Source: an uncultured Rickettsiales bacterium
GTDB taxonomy: Bacteria > Pseudomonadota > Alphaproteobacteria > UBA8366
DNA: 64,000 nucleotides
Assembly: GCA_913046825.1 (NCBI GenBank)
Contig: CAJWTF010000003.1
Span: 1 to 64,000, forward strand
Reading direction: 5' to 3'
The notes below the pieces were generated by a model that did no database searches, had not been told where the DNA came from, and worked only from the letters and a program-made list of their open reading frames with translations. Made by a program: the position numbers and the translations under genes. Positions 9,033-17,431 of this stretch are shown in pieces (positions within the stretch are counted from its first letter, which is position 1; each line of letters starts with the position of its first letter).

Positions 9033-9571
9033 TTACTCGCTTCGCAATGCTTGGAGCACCTCCTGAACTGCTGGCCGCTCGGTATAGTATTTCGGCGAGA
9101 AGCGGTGCGTGATCGTTCCTATCGGATCGATCACAAAGATGATCGGATGTGGTAGGTCGTATCCGGCGGCTTTATCCAAGACATCAAACGCCTGGATAAG
9201 CACTCTTTTTGGATCTGACAGGGTTCGAAACTTTAAACTTCGACGCTTGGCAAAGCGCGCGAGTTTCGTCGGTGTATCCGGGGTAACGGTTGCGACGCTG
9301 TAACCCAGTTCCGTGAAGTTTTCGTTCTGTTTATTCCAGACGACCGCCTGGGATTTACACTATGGTCATCAGTTGAGTGATTGGGAAAATAACAAGATCA
9401 GTCCATTCGGCCCACCAATGATTGCAGGTGCTGGGGCTTGTCGTCTTGGTCCGCTGCGGACAATGACGGCGCCATCCGGTCGCCAACTTTTTTGCCCATC
9501 GTGGGATCGTCTTGTGCCGTTGCTCCGGATGCCGACACGGCAATCATCAATGCCAATACAAGATGCTTCAC
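9033..9571 (-). pseudogene. Peroxiredoxin-like protein, probable former selenoprotein, decayed
   Basis: From GTG 9571 (AGAAGGTG just upstream) the minus strand encodes a signal peptide, MKHLVLALMIAVSASGATAQ, then KKVGDRMAPSLSAADQ and LQSLVG. One indel shifts the frame. The next frame reads GLILLFSQSLN, then TGA TGA CCA TAG TGT, then KSQAVVWNKQNENFTELG, SVATVTPDTPTKLARFAKRR, PHPIIFVIDPIGTITHRFSP and ends LRSE TAA. Relatives have W-C-P-Y-C at the redox site, so the codons read W(TGA) C-or-Sec(TGA) P Y(TAG) C. The second TGA (9366-9368) fits selenocysteine and is followed by a SECIS-like hairpin. The frameshift and two nonsense codons make it a pseudogene. Confidence 0.82.
9336..9351 (-). promoter_or_regulatory. 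Bacterial SECIS-like hairpin in the decayed peroxiredoxin
   Basis: On the minus strand CCAGGC-GGTC-GTCTGG forms a 6-bp stem (one G-U pair) with a GG-starting tetraloop. The loop begins 20 bases after the TGA at 9366-9368. Bacterial SECIS elements are small hairpins inside the coding region, roughly 16-37 bases after the UGA, with a G early in a short loop. SelB binds them. The match fits that description, but it was judged by eye without an energy calculation. Confidence 0.5.
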
Positions 9572-9713
9572 GTTCAATCACCTTCTGCTAATAAGAAAAT
9601 TGCCGCACCCTAATAACTCTTGGCCCTCAACGGAATTCACAACTGCGTGCTTGAAATGATGGGAATCGGAGATTAGTTCAGTATCGTCGTCAGCGCGTTG
9701 TTGCGCTGGCGGC

Positions 9714-9881
9714 AAACGTTCTCGGGGCGGGGTGAAACTCCCCACCGGCGGTAATTGCGCAACGGGCTCATTGGCCCGCTCATAAGCCCGCGAGCGCCCA
9801 CCAAGGTTCGGTGGGGTCAGCAGATTCGGTGTAATTCCGAAGCCGACGGTCATAGTCCGGATGGAAGAGAGTGGGAAACGC
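9714..9881 (+). ncRNA. FMN riboswitch (RFN element)
   Basis: The conserved RFN blocks appear in order: TTCTCGGGGCGGGGTGAAA, CCCCACCGGCGGT, a variable P3 region, GGTCAGCAGATTCGGTG, GCCGACGGTCATAGTCCGG and ATGGAAGAGAGT. This is the six-helix aptamer that binds flavin mononucleotide. It lies 84 bases upstream of ribH, so FMN is expected to repress lumazine synthase. In several alphaproteobacteria an isolated ribH2 is controlled this way. Confidence 0.96.
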
Positions 9882-9888
9882 GAAATCG

Positions 9889-9957
9889 ATGGTGCTTGCC
9901 TTGCACCATGGCAGAATGTCTCCCGTCACGTCCTGATTCTGGTCTCTAACGGAGAGG
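9889..9957 (+). promoter_or_regulatory. Riboswitch expression platform with possible SD-sequestering stem
   Basis: Between the aptamer and the ribH start, ATGGTGC (9889-9895) pairs with GCACCAT (9903-9909). Separately, TCTCCCGT (9919-9926) can pair, with one bulge, with ACGGAGA (9949-9955), which overlaps the Shine-Dalgarno GGAGAGG (9951-9957). No U-rich terminator follows either stem. This suggests translational rather than transcriptional control, an inference from base pairing only. Confidence 0.5.
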
Positions 9958-9964
9958 ATTCACC

Positions 9965-10465
9965 ATGAATCAGAGCTTTGAAAACACGACTAAAACAGCA
10001 CCCGGCACCGGCCGTGTCGCTTTCATACAAGCATGTTGGCATCGGGAAATTGTCGATCAATGTCGGCTTTCGTTCGTCGACGCCATCGGAAGTCTCAATG
10101 TGTCGAACGATCGCATCGATTTCTTCGAAGTACCCGGCAGTTATGAAATTCCTCTGCAAGCAAAGCTGCTTGCGAAGTCTGGTAGATATTCCGCCATCGT
10201 CGCGGCGGGCCTTGTGGTGGACGGCGGCATCTACCGTCATGAGTTCGTCGCCGACGCGGTGATCAGCGGGATGATGCAAGTGCAGCTGGAGACGGAAGTA
10301 CCTGTATTGTCCGTCGTCCTGACGCCGCACCATTTCCACGAAAGCGGAGATCACGAGCGGTATTTCTTCGAACACTTCAAGGTGAAGGGTGCGGAAGCGG
10401 CCCGTGCCTGCGCCCAGACGCTGGAGAACATGAAAATGCTAACGGCGATCGAAGCCGCAGCTTAG
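9965..10465 (+). CDS. ribH: 6,7-dimethyl-8-ribityllumazine synthase, RibH2 type
   Basis: This 166-residue enzyme condenses the ribityl-uracil amine with dihydroxybutanone phosphate, the penultimate step of riboflavin synthesis. Visible family motifs are VAFIQACWHREIVDQ, FEVPGSYEIPLQAKLL, VVDGGIYRHEFVADAVISGMM, and the RibH2-like LTPHHFHES, HFKVKGAEAA. The standard GVVIRGETPHFE-like loop is replaced by AAGLVVDGGIYRHEF, as in the decameric RibH2 group of Brucella and Mesorhizobium. Strong SD GGAGAGG sits 7 bases before ATG. It stands outside any rib operon and is controlled by the FMN riboswitch. Its stop overlaps that of the convergent amidohydrolase. Confidence 0.93.
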   Translation: MNQSFENTTKTAPGTGRVAFIQACWHREIVDQCRLSFVDAIGSLNVSNDRIDFFEVPGSYEIPLQAKLLAKSGRYSAIVAAGLVVDGGIYRHEFVADAVISGMMQVQLETEVPVLSVVLTPHHFHESGDHERYFFEHFKVKGAEAARACAQTLENMKMLTAIEAAA

Positions 10466-11697
10466 AGCGTGTTCTTCACAAAGGCGCCGTCTTTTATGAT
10501 GGTGGGTATGCAAGCGCCCTGATCGGTCAGGAGTTTGAGGTCTTCGAGCGGGTTGCCGTCCACGACCAGAAGGTCGGCGATGGCGCCTGGCGCGATAATC
10601 CCAAGCTCACCTTTCTGGCGAACAACTTCCGCACCAATTAGCGTCGCGCTGCGGATAATGTCTGCCGGCTTCAATACTGCGGCGCGCAGGAGAAACTCGT
10701 CTGACTGCAGTTCGGGTGAGCGGGAAATGTCGGTGCCATACGCGAGCTTTAGTCCCGCGCGCGTCGCAATCTCCAGCGAGCGAGCGCCTGCACCCGCGAC
10801 GTCGCCCAGTTTCGCCATGGCTTCCGGAGTGTAACCCAGCTCCAATCCCCGCTTACCCAGATTGTCGTAACAGATCAGATTCGGGACCATGTAAGCACCT
10901 GCATCGGCAGCCAGCGCGGCGGCGTCTTCGTCGATGAGGTTGGCATGCTCCAGCGTGCGCACGCCCAATTCGATGCAACGCCGAATGCCGGCGGCTGTAT
11001 AAACATGCGCCATGACATAGGTGTGGGAGCGCCTTGCTTCATCGACCACGGCGGCGATTTCCTCATCGGAGTATTGTAGTTGGTCAATAGGATCAGATTG
11101 CGACGTGACGCCACCGCCCGCCATCAATTTGACCTGGTCGGCGCCCTGGCGAATTTCGTCACGCACCGCTTTACGCACTTCGGCGACACCATCGGCGATC
11201 CGACCAAGCCCGAAGCCCGAGAGATGCGCCGCGCATTCGCAGGGCTCGAATTGATTGGCGGAAGTGCGCGGGTCGCCGTGCCCGCCGGTCTGACTGATCG
11301 CACGACCGGCGACAAACAGACGCGGTCCTCGAAAAATACCGTGTTCCACCGCTTGGCGATGTCCCGCATCGGCACCACCTGCATCACGCACGGTGGTAAA
11401 TCCGCGCAGTAGCATGCCTTCGAGTGTGGAGAGCGCATGCGCCGTGATCAGCGACGGCAGCATTTGTGGCGTTGTCGGCAGGATGAGCGGGTGAATATGG
11501 ACGTGGCGGTCGATCAAGCCTGGCATCAGAGTACGCCCGCCAAGATCGATCTCCAGCGCACCGTCTGCATTGATCGCACCGTGTTCCACGGCGGCGAACC
11601 TGCCATCCCGGACCAGGACCTGGTACCCGCCCTTTAGGGTACCCGACTCGACATCGAGCAAAGCGAAGTTTTTGAAGAGAACGCTGGAATCAACCAT
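10462..11697 (-). CDS. Metal-dependent amidohydrolase (imidazolonepropionase/prolidase-like)
   Basis: A 411-residue amidohydrolase-superfamily TIM barrel. It shows PGLIDRHVHIHP (first two metal His), QVKLMAGGG with the bridging Lys, MAHVYT and LEHANL (two more His) and YGTDISR (catalytic Asp). The C-terminal ADLLVVDGNPLEDL returns to the small beta domain. Relatives hydrolyse Xaa-Pro dipeptides, N-acyl amino acids or organophosphates, so the substrate is open. No signal peptide is visible. A perfect 12-bp inverted repeat lies 3 bases upstream of the ATG. The last 4 bases overlap ribH tail-to-tail. Confidence 0.9.
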   Translation of the reverse strand: MVDSSVLFKNFALLDVESGTLKGGYQVLVRDGRFAAVEHGAINADGALEIDLGGRTLMPGLIDRHVHIHPLILPTTPQMLPSLITAHALSTLEGMLLRGFTTVRDAGGADAGHRQAVEHGIFRGPRLFVAGRAISQTGGHGDPRTSANQFEPCECAAHLSGFGLGRIADGVAEVRKAVRDEIRQGADQVKLMAGGGVTSQSDPIDQLQYSDEEIAAVVDEARRSHTYVMAHVYTAAGIRRCIELGVRTLEHANLIDEDAAALAADAGAYMVPNLICYDNLGKRGLELGYTPEAMAKLGDVAGAGARSLEIATRAGLKLAYGTDISRSPELQSDEFLLRAAVLKPADIIRSATLIGAEVVRQKGELGIIAPGAIADLLVVDGNPLEDLKLLTDQGACIPTIIKDGAFVKNTL

Positions 11698-11699
11698 GC

Positions 11700-11737
11700 G
11701 CCTGCCTACCCGTGGTGTCGAATCAGGGTAGGCAGGC
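11700..11737 (-). promoter_or_regulatory. Perfect 12-bp hairpin at the amidohydrolase start
   Basis: GCCTGCCTACCC (11700-11711) and GGGTAGGCAGGC (11726-11737) are exact inverted complements with a 14-base loop. The hairpin lies between the stop of the helicase gene and the ATG of the amidohydrolase (11697), ending 3 bases from that ATG. No run of T follows, so it is not a classic intrinsic terminator. It covers the region where a ribosome site would be, so it could limit translation or bind a protein. No obvious Shine-Dalgarno lies outside it. Confidence 0.6.
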
Positions 11738-11760
11738 AGCAGCCGAAGTCAATCATGCGG

Positions 11761-13029
11761 CTATGCCGCTTTCGGGCGATTTCCGCTACGGTTGCGGCGG
11801 CGCTTGCCATTGCCGCCGTTCGGGCGCTTGGATTGCGGTTTGCCGTGTGGCCGGGGCCGATGTGATTTTGGCTCATCTTGATTGGCTGCGCTGGCACTTA
11901 GCTCATGCTCGACCACGTCGATGGAGCGTTTGATCAAGCGTTCGATGCCGCGCAGATAATCGCGTTCCGCAGGGTCACAGAACGACAGTGCAATCCCTTC
12001 GGCACCAGCGCGGGCCGTCCGGCCGATCCGGTGGACGTAGCTCTCCGGCTCATTCGGTAGCTCAAAGTTGATAACGTGGGTCACGCCGTCGACGTCAATA
12101 CCGCGCGCGGCGATGTCGGTGGCGACCAGCACGCGGACCTGGTTCGATTTGAACCCGTCGAGTGCTCGTTGGCGTGCCGCTTGCGATTTATTGCCGTGAA
12201 TGGCGGCCGCTTCGATTCCCGCCTGTCCCAATTGCTTGGCGACCCGGTTTGCGCGGTGTTTTGTTCGCGTGAACACGATCACCCGGTATAGCGCATTGTC
12301 AGCCAAAAGTTCGGTCAGCAAAGTGCCCTTTTTCGACGCGGGCACGTGATACACGTGCTGTTCAATCCGGTCGGCGGTGACCGCCTTCGACGCGATATCG
12401 ATGCGCACTGGTTCATACAAAATATCGCTCGCGAGGCGTGCCACTTCCTGCGGCATTGTCGCCGAGAACAGCAACGTTTGCCGATCATCCGATGTCGCGC
12501 GCACTATCTTGCGGACATCCTTGATGAAACCCATGTCGAGCATGCGGTCCGCTTCGTCGAGTACCAGATGCTCCACATCGCCAAGATGCACGTGACCTTG
12601 GTTCATCAGATCAAGCAGGCGTCCCGGCGTGGCGATCAAGATATCGACGCCTCGGGCCATAGCCTTCACTTGCGGGTTCTGGTTGACGCCGCCGAGGATG
12701 ACCGTATGCCGGAGGCCGAGAAATTGAGAGTAGGCTTTCACGGAATCACCGATTTGCAGGGCAAGTTCCCGCGTTGGAGCGAGGATCAGCGCCTGAGCAC
12801 CTTTCGGGGAGGGTTTTTGCCCATCATTGGTCAGGTGTTGCAGGATCGGCAAAACGAAAGCCGCGGTCTTGCCGCTGCCCGTTTGCGCGATGCCAAGCAG
12901 GTCCGAATTATCGAGCAATTGCGGAATGGCTTTTTCCTGGATTGGTGTCGGTGTTGTGTAATTTTGTGCTGTTAAGGCACGAATAATAGGCTCGATCAGG
13001 CCGAGCTCGGAAAAACTAGTTGTCGTCAA
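11761..13029 (-). CDS. DEAD-box RNA helicase, RhlE/DeaD type
   Basis: ATP-dependent RNA unwinding enzyme with all motifs in order: Q motif FSELGL with [17 protein letters not shown] (I), PTRELALQ (Ia), TPGRLLDLM (Ib), DEAD (II), SAT (III), VIVFTRTK (IV), [14 protein letters not shown] (V) and [10 protein letters not shown] (VI). A basic, low-complexity tail ([20 protein letters not shown]) suits RNA binding. I place the start at TTG 13029 because AAAGGA lies about 10 bases upstream and the Q motif then begins within 10 residues; the open frame to 13251 looks non-coding. Length 422 residues, typical of RhlE. A role in ribosome assembly or RNA decay is inferred from the family. Confidence 0.92.
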   Translation of the reverse strand: MTTTSFSELGLIEPIIRALTAQNYTTPTPIQEKAIPQLLDNSDLLGIAQTGSGKTAAFVLPILQHLTNDGQKPSPKGAQALILAPTRELALQIGDSVKAYSQFLGLRHTVILGGVNQNPQVKAMARGVDILIATPGRLLDLMNQGHVHLGDVEHLVLDEADRMLDMGFIKDVRKIVRATSDDRQTLLFSATMPQEVARLASDILYEPVRIDIASKAVTADRIEQHVYHVPASKKGTLLTELLADNALYRVIVFTRTKHRANRVAKQLGQAGIEAAAIHGNKSQAARQRALDGFKSNQVRVLVATDIAARGIDVDGVTHVINFELPNEPESYVHRIGRTARAGAEGIALSFCDPAERDYLRGIERLIKRSIDVVEHELSASAANQDEPKSHRPRPHGKPQSKRPNGGNGKRRRNRSGNRPKAA

Positions 13030-13259
13030 AACGTAAGTATCCTTTGCGTCAAATCGACGTCGCTGTAGCGAGCGCAAATCTGCCGCGTCGCCGTCATCCA
13101 CGCGCAATTGGAAGAAACGGTATGAGAAAAATAGGAACGGCCCAGATTCGTTGCTTTGTTCTTTTTTCAAAAATCGCAGCGCTGTTGCGCGATCTTGGGC
13201 ATTAAAACGATTCATGCTCCTTCCGAGTCGCGAAGTCAAGGGGAAGGGCACTAAGTATT

Positions 13260-14882
13260 TTATTTTCCTAAATTTTTTGCTTCTTCGCGTAGCTCAACCT
13301 TGCGGATCTTGCCGGAAGCGGTCATCGGGAAATCGTCCACGAAAACCACGTGATGGGGGATTTTGAAGCTCGCCAATTTTCCTCGGCAATGAGCGATCAC
13401 GGCGTCTTCGTCCAACTGTGATCCGGGGATAAGTTGAACGTAGGCGATGCCAACTTCGGTCAAACGCGGGTCCGGCATGCCGACGATGGCGACTTGATGG
13501 ACTTCCGGGTGTTCCAGCAGCAATCCTTCGGCTTCCATCGGGTCGACATTCTCGCCGCCGACTTTCAGCATGTCTTTATAGCGGCCTAGAAACCGCATGT
13601 AACCGTTGGGCAGCCAGACCGCGGAATCGCCGGTCTTGAACCAGCCGTCCGTGTCATACGCTGCCGCCGTCTCTTCTGGTTTCTTGTAGTATCCCAGCAT
13701 CAGGCTGTAGCCTCTGACCTGCAGCTCACCGGGCTCACCGACGGTTTGTTCGGCGCCGGTCTCCGGGTCGAGGATGCGTAACTCGTAGCCTATCCCAATT
13801 GCGCCAGAGGAGGCACATCGGCTCTCTTCGTCGTCGTCGAGTGTGCCAATCCCTGCTCCAACCCAGATTTCCGTCATGCCATAGCCCGTAACCGATTGCA
13901 GGGGCGCCAACACGCGATTACCGCGTTTCGCCACAGGAGTGGCACTATGCATACCTGCGGCGAACAGGCCGGTACGCAAACTGGAGATATCTCGCGATTT
14001 GGTCTCCTGAGCTTCGGTCAGAGCCTTGAGATGTGCTTCGAACCCGTGCATCACGCTCGCGGATTCTTTCGCCACCAAGTCGAGGCATTCGTCTGGATCG
14101 AACGTTTCCGTCACGATCTGGCGGGCACCTGTTATTAACGACATCAGGGCACCTTCGGAATATCCGAAGGCATGAAAGAGCGGTAAATAGTTCAAGATCG
14201 TGTCGTTGGAATCGATCGCCATCCGGAACCCGCGATCCCCAATGTTTCGGATCAGTTTATGCGAATGCACGACCCCCTTCGGGAATCCCGTCGTACCCGA
14301 TGTGTACATAATGATGACCGGGTCATCCGGGTCGACGGATTGGGCGCGCTGCTCCAATTCCGCGTCCGTGACGCTCTCTCCCGATCTTGTCACATCCGTC
14401 CACGCGGCTGCGCCACCGGAGCCTGGGTCGCCCAGAATGAGTACGCGACGCAGTTTGGGAAAATTGGGGTCGTCAATCGCCACGTCACTGTCCGGCAGAT
14501 CGACGACTTCACGCACCATGGCCAGATAGTTGATCGGCCCGGATTGATCGTGGGTGATCAACATTCTGCTGTCCGATTGGCGCAGGACGTAGTCCAGGTC
14601 GTTGGTGCGGAACCGCGTGTTGACCGGCACCATAACCGCGCCAATCTTGGCGAGGCCGAACGCGATGAACATCCAATCGGCCCGGTTATTGAGCCAAAGT
14701 GCTACATGGTCGCCCTTCTCCACGCCGGCCGCCATCAATCCTTTCGCGGCGCGGTCGATCTCCAAGGCTTGTTCGTCGAAGCTGTATCGTTCGTCCTCGA
14801 AGACCAATGCTTCCCGGTCGCCGTATTTGCGCGCCGCGTCATCCGCGAGATCGCCGAATTTCCGCTTTGTGTACCAATCCAT
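13260..14882 (-). CDS. Acyl-CoA synthetase (AMP-dependent ligase)
   Basis: A 540-residue ANL-family ligase that activates a carboxylic acid as acyl-AMP and then acyl-CoA. It has the P-loop [14 protein letters not shown], the adenine motif [16 protein letters not shown], the hinge [14 protein letters not shown], and the catalytic Lys in [11 protein letters not shown] near the C-terminus. Full length. The substrate is unknown; medium-chain, aryl or small branched acids are all possible. It is divergent from the ThDP enzyme at 15005, with about 120 bases for two promoters. Confidence 0.92.
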   Translation of the reverse strand: MDWYTKRKFGDLADDAARKYGDREALVFEDERYSFDEQALEIDRAAKGLMAAGVEKGDHVALWLNNRADWMFIAFGLAKIGAVMVPVNTRFRTNDLDYVLRQSDSRMLITHDQSGPINYLAMVREVVDLPDSDVAIDDPNFPKLRRVLILGDPGSGGAAAWTDVTRSGESVTDAELEQRAQSVDPDDPVIIMYTSGTTGFPKGVVHSHKLIRNIGDRGFRMAIDSNDTILNYLPLFHAFGYSEGALMSLITGARQIVTETFDPDECLDLVAKESASVMHGFEAHLKALTEAQETKSRDISSLRTGLFAAGMHSATPVAKRGNRVLAPLQSVTGYGMTEIWVGAGIGTLDDDEESRCASSGAIGIGYELRILDPETGAEQTVGEPGELQVRGYSLMLGYYKKPEETAAAYDTDGWFKTGDSAVWLPNGYMRFLGRYKDMLKVGGENVDPMEAEGLLLEHPEVHQVAIVGMPDPRLTEVGIAYVQLIPGSQLDEDAVIAHCRGKLASFKIPHHVVFVDDFPMTASGKIRKVELREEAKNLGK

Positions 14883-15004
14883 CTGTAATCGTATCTCCCT
14901 AGGAATGATTTATGCGCGGTATAGTAAAATTGCCACGGTACTGGTGAGGTGACTTAAAACGGCTAGTTAGAGTGTCTGGCTGAAGCGTAATCTGGAGCGA
15001 CCAT

Positions 15005-16666
15005 ATGAAAGTTTATGAAGCGGTATTGGAGCAACTCTTTGGGGCCGGGGTGACACATTTCGCCGGTATGGTGGGTTCGACCTCGGCACCTTACGCCTCT
15101 GCCCTCGCGTCCCAAAACCAAGCCCGCTACGTCGGCATTCGCCACGAACAAGTGGCGGCGGCGATCCTCGATGCGACGGCGCGCCTAAGCGGCAAGCCTG
15201 GTGTCTTGATGGTGCATGGTGGCTCCGGTCTGCTAGCGGCCAGCCTTGGGGTTGCGTCGGCAGCCTTGGATTCGACGCCGATGGTCGTCTTAAGCGCGAC
15301 ACAAGAGCGAAAGGCGATGGAGAACGGTTGGTGGCAAACACTGGACGTCCAGAAACCGGTCGGCGATTTCGTTAAATTTCAAACCCGTGTCGAGCGGCCT
15401 GATCAAGCGGTTGCGGCGGTGCGGGACGCGCTCCGGGAAAGTGTTAGCGGCAAGCCTGGCGTGGCGCAGATCGATATTCCGATAGATGTCTCGGTGGAGG
15501 ATTTGGGTGAGGGGAATGTGCCGGCACCAGTAAAGGCGATCGCTCCCATGTTGCGGCCTTTCCCCGATCCGGACGCGGTAGCCCAGGTTGTCGACTTATT
15601 GAGGAACGCGGAGCGCCCCGTCATCTTGATCGGTGGCGGCGCCAATTATTCCGACGCGGGGGCGGCGATCCTGGCGCTCGCCGAGATGCTTCAGGCACCG
15701 GTCGTCAATTCCCCAACGTCGCGCGGTGTGCTGCCGGAAACTCATCCCTTGGTGCTTGGGGCGTCTGGCATCATCGGCTACGAGCCAATCGGCGACGCCA
15801 TTCGGGAAGCGGATATGGTGTTGGCCATCGGGTCTCGCTTGTCCGATTTGCAAACCTCACGCGGCGAATTACTGCCGGAAGGTGCGCCGCTCATTCAAAT
15901 CGATATCGATCCGACGGCGATTGGGCGCGAATATCCGGTGACAGTCGCTGCTGTCGCGGACGCAAGGGCGTTCACGGAAGCACTCAATCAAGCATTGGAT
16001 AGGACGCCGTTAGATGTGCCGGACGCACGTCGAAATTGGGCAGTATCCCTCGACCAGCGATATGCGGCCTGGCGTGCCGACTGGATCGCGTCGGAGCCCG
16101 ACAACGGTCAGGTGCAACCGCAGGAAATCGTCGCGGCCCTGCTCGAACAACCACCGGAGACGATCTTCACCCATGGAGCGGGAGATCACGGGTTCTACGG
16201 CTTCATGGCGGCGGTCGATCCGCCGGGCACGCATTTGGTCTCGACCCGGCTTGGCGCCATGGGTTGTGCCCTCGGCCTCGCGATGGGTGCGAAGTGGGAG
16301 CGTCCAGACCAACCGGTCATCGCCTGTGTTGGCGACGGTGATCTGATGCTGCAGCTCGGCGACCTTGAAACCATGGCGCGGGAGCGGTTGCCGGCGGTGC
16401 TGGTCGTTTTCAACAATTTTCGTCTCGGCTCGCAACGCAAGCGAGTCGAGGCTTACGGTCCAGTCATCGGTGTCGATCATGGTAATCCCGATTTCGCCAA
16501 GCTCGCCGAATTGTTCGAGTGTCGGGGATTTCGCGTCGACACTCCCGGCCAATTCGCAGGTGCCTTAAAAGAGGCACTGGCGTCGGGCGAACCTTGTATC
16601 ATCGATGTGATCGTCGATCCGGAAGCCCGCCCGCCGCGTATTCAGATGAGCCGAGAAGCCCGTTAA
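15005..16666 (+). CDS. Thiamine diphosphate-dependent enzyme (acetolactate synthase-like)
   Basis: A 553-residue three-domain ThDP enzyme. The N-terminal PYR domain has the catalytic Glu in RHEQVAAA. The middle domain is the usual Rossmann-like fold. The C-terminal PP domain carries the Mg-ThDP motif GDGDLMLQLGDLETM ending in VVFNN. Such enzymes decarboxylate 2-keto acids or ligate aldehydes. It is not obviously IlvB, since no IlvN small subunit follows and several FAD-site residues differ. Benzoylformate decarboxylase-like, oxalyl-CoA-like or sulfopyruvate-type activities remain possible. A cupin gene follows 13 bases downstream behind AAAGGAGAG and is probably co-transcribed. Confidence 0.88.
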   Translation: MKVYEAVLEQLFGAGVTHFAGMVGSTSAPYASALASQNQARYVGIRHEQVAAAILDATARLSGKPGVLMVHGGSGLLAASLGVASAALDSTPMVVLSATQERKAMENGWWQTLDVQKPVGDFVKFQTRVERPDQAVAAVRDALRESVSGKPGVAQIDIPIDVSVEDLGEGNVPAPVKAIAPMLRPFPDPDAVAQVVDLLRNAERPVILIGGGANYSDAGAAILALAEMLQAPVVNSPTSRGVLPETHPLVLGASGIIGYEPIGDAIREADMVLAIGSRLSDLQTSRGELLPEGAPLIQIDIDPTAIGREYPVTVAAVADARAFTEALNQALDRTPLDVPDARRNWAVSLDQRYAAWRADWIASEPDNGQVQPQEIVAALLEQPPETIFTHGAGDHGFYGFMAAVDPPGTHLVSTRLGAMGCALGLAMGAKWERPDQPVIACVGDGDLMLQLGDLETMARERLPAVLVVFNNFRLGSQRKRVEAYGPVIGVDHGNPDFAKLAELFECRGFRVDTPGQFAGALKEALASGEPCIIDVIVDPEARPPRIQMSREAR

Positions 16667-16679
16667 AGGAGAGAACAAT

Positions 16680-17057
16680 ATGCCTCGCGCACATACCGAA
16701 TTCTACGAAATCGATATGGAGAATGGCTGGGAGGATATTCCGGGCTACCCGAAAGGCTGCACGCGCAAGATTCTTTCCAGCGATCTGGATGAAGACGCCA
16801 AGCACGGCCATCGCACCCGCCTCATCCGCATTGCGGCGGGCGCCTACACGAATGAACCCTTCGTCCATGATCATTGGGAGGAAGTCTTCTTGTTTAGCGG
16901 CGACCTTGTGGTGGGATGCGATGCGAACGGCGAAGGTGGCGAAATCTTCTCCGCACCAACTTACGCGATCCGGCCTGGTGGCATATTGCACGGTCCGTTT
17001 GCCTCGCGTTCAGGCTGTATCATGTTCGAGACACATTATTACGAGCGTAAGAAATAG
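16680..17057 (+). CDS. Small cupin-domain protein
   Basis: A 125-residue single-domain cupin. FVHDHWEEVFLFSGDL is the first cupin motif (His-x-His with downstream Glu), and GGILHGPFASRSGC gives the second with its His. Such domains bind one divalent metal in a beta barrel and can be dioxygenases, isomerases or binding proteins. A ribosome site AAAGGAGAG lies 7 bases upstream, and the ThDP gene is 13 bases away, so the two probably share a pathway. I do not recognise a closer function. Confidence 0.82.
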   Translation: MPRAHTEFYEIDMENGWEDIPGYPKGCTRKILSSDLDEDAKHGHRTRLIRIAAGAYTNEPFVHDHWEEVFLFSGDLVVGCDANGEGGEIFSAPTYAIRPGGILHGPFASRSGCIMFETHYYERKK

Positions 17058-17105
17058 ATACGTTCTGCAGCGGATATTTGTGCCCGCTGCGGCACCCTAA
17101 AAATA

Positions 17106-17143
17106 CCGTCGTTCCGGGGCGGCCAGCGAAACTGGAATGACGG
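17106..17143. repeat. Short intergenic palindrome of the TCATTCC/GGAATGA type
   Basis: CCGTCGTTCC at the left and GGAATGACGG at the right form a hairpin with one G-T pair. The same arm sequence recurs in the longer palindrome at 37740-37867, so this appears to be a dispersed intergenic repeat. It could also help end transcription of the cupin operon. Confidence 0.6.
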
Positions 17144-17152
17144 TGTTTGGGA

Positions 17153-17385
17153 TTATTTCGTGCCCGCCAATATTTCCGCCAATCTGTCCTTGTCTATGTA
17201 ATCCCGCTGGCCATCTCCGAAGAATCGTTTTCCGTCTTTATCGAAGACGAAATTGCCGGGACGTCAACCAACGGCGAGAATGCATTGACTATTTTTGGTG
17301 TCTCGCGGATGACTTTGATGGCGGGATGGAGCTTCTCCACCATGCGCTGTAAGCGGCCTTCAGATGCATATCCATAGCGCCTTCT
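17153..17385 (-). pseudogene. TlpA/thioredoxin-like protein, C-terminal fragment
   Basis: On the minus strand one frame reads RMVEKLHPAIKVIRETPKIVNAFSPLVDVP and the next continues GNFVFDKDGKRFFGDGQRDY and IDKDRLAEILAGTK with TAA at 17153. Joined, this is the second half of a TlpA-type periplasmic thioredoxin fold: the cis-Pro (VP) before the NFVFDKDGK strand and the final helix. A frameshift lies at the cis-Pro, near 17265. The N-terminal half with the redox CxxC is absent. It lies between the cupin operon and the convergent IPNS-like gene. No product is expected. Confidence 0.6.
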
Positions 17386-17431
17386 GTTTAGGCGAGGGCA
17401 ACCACGTTCAATGAGTTTTCGTCTTTTCCCT

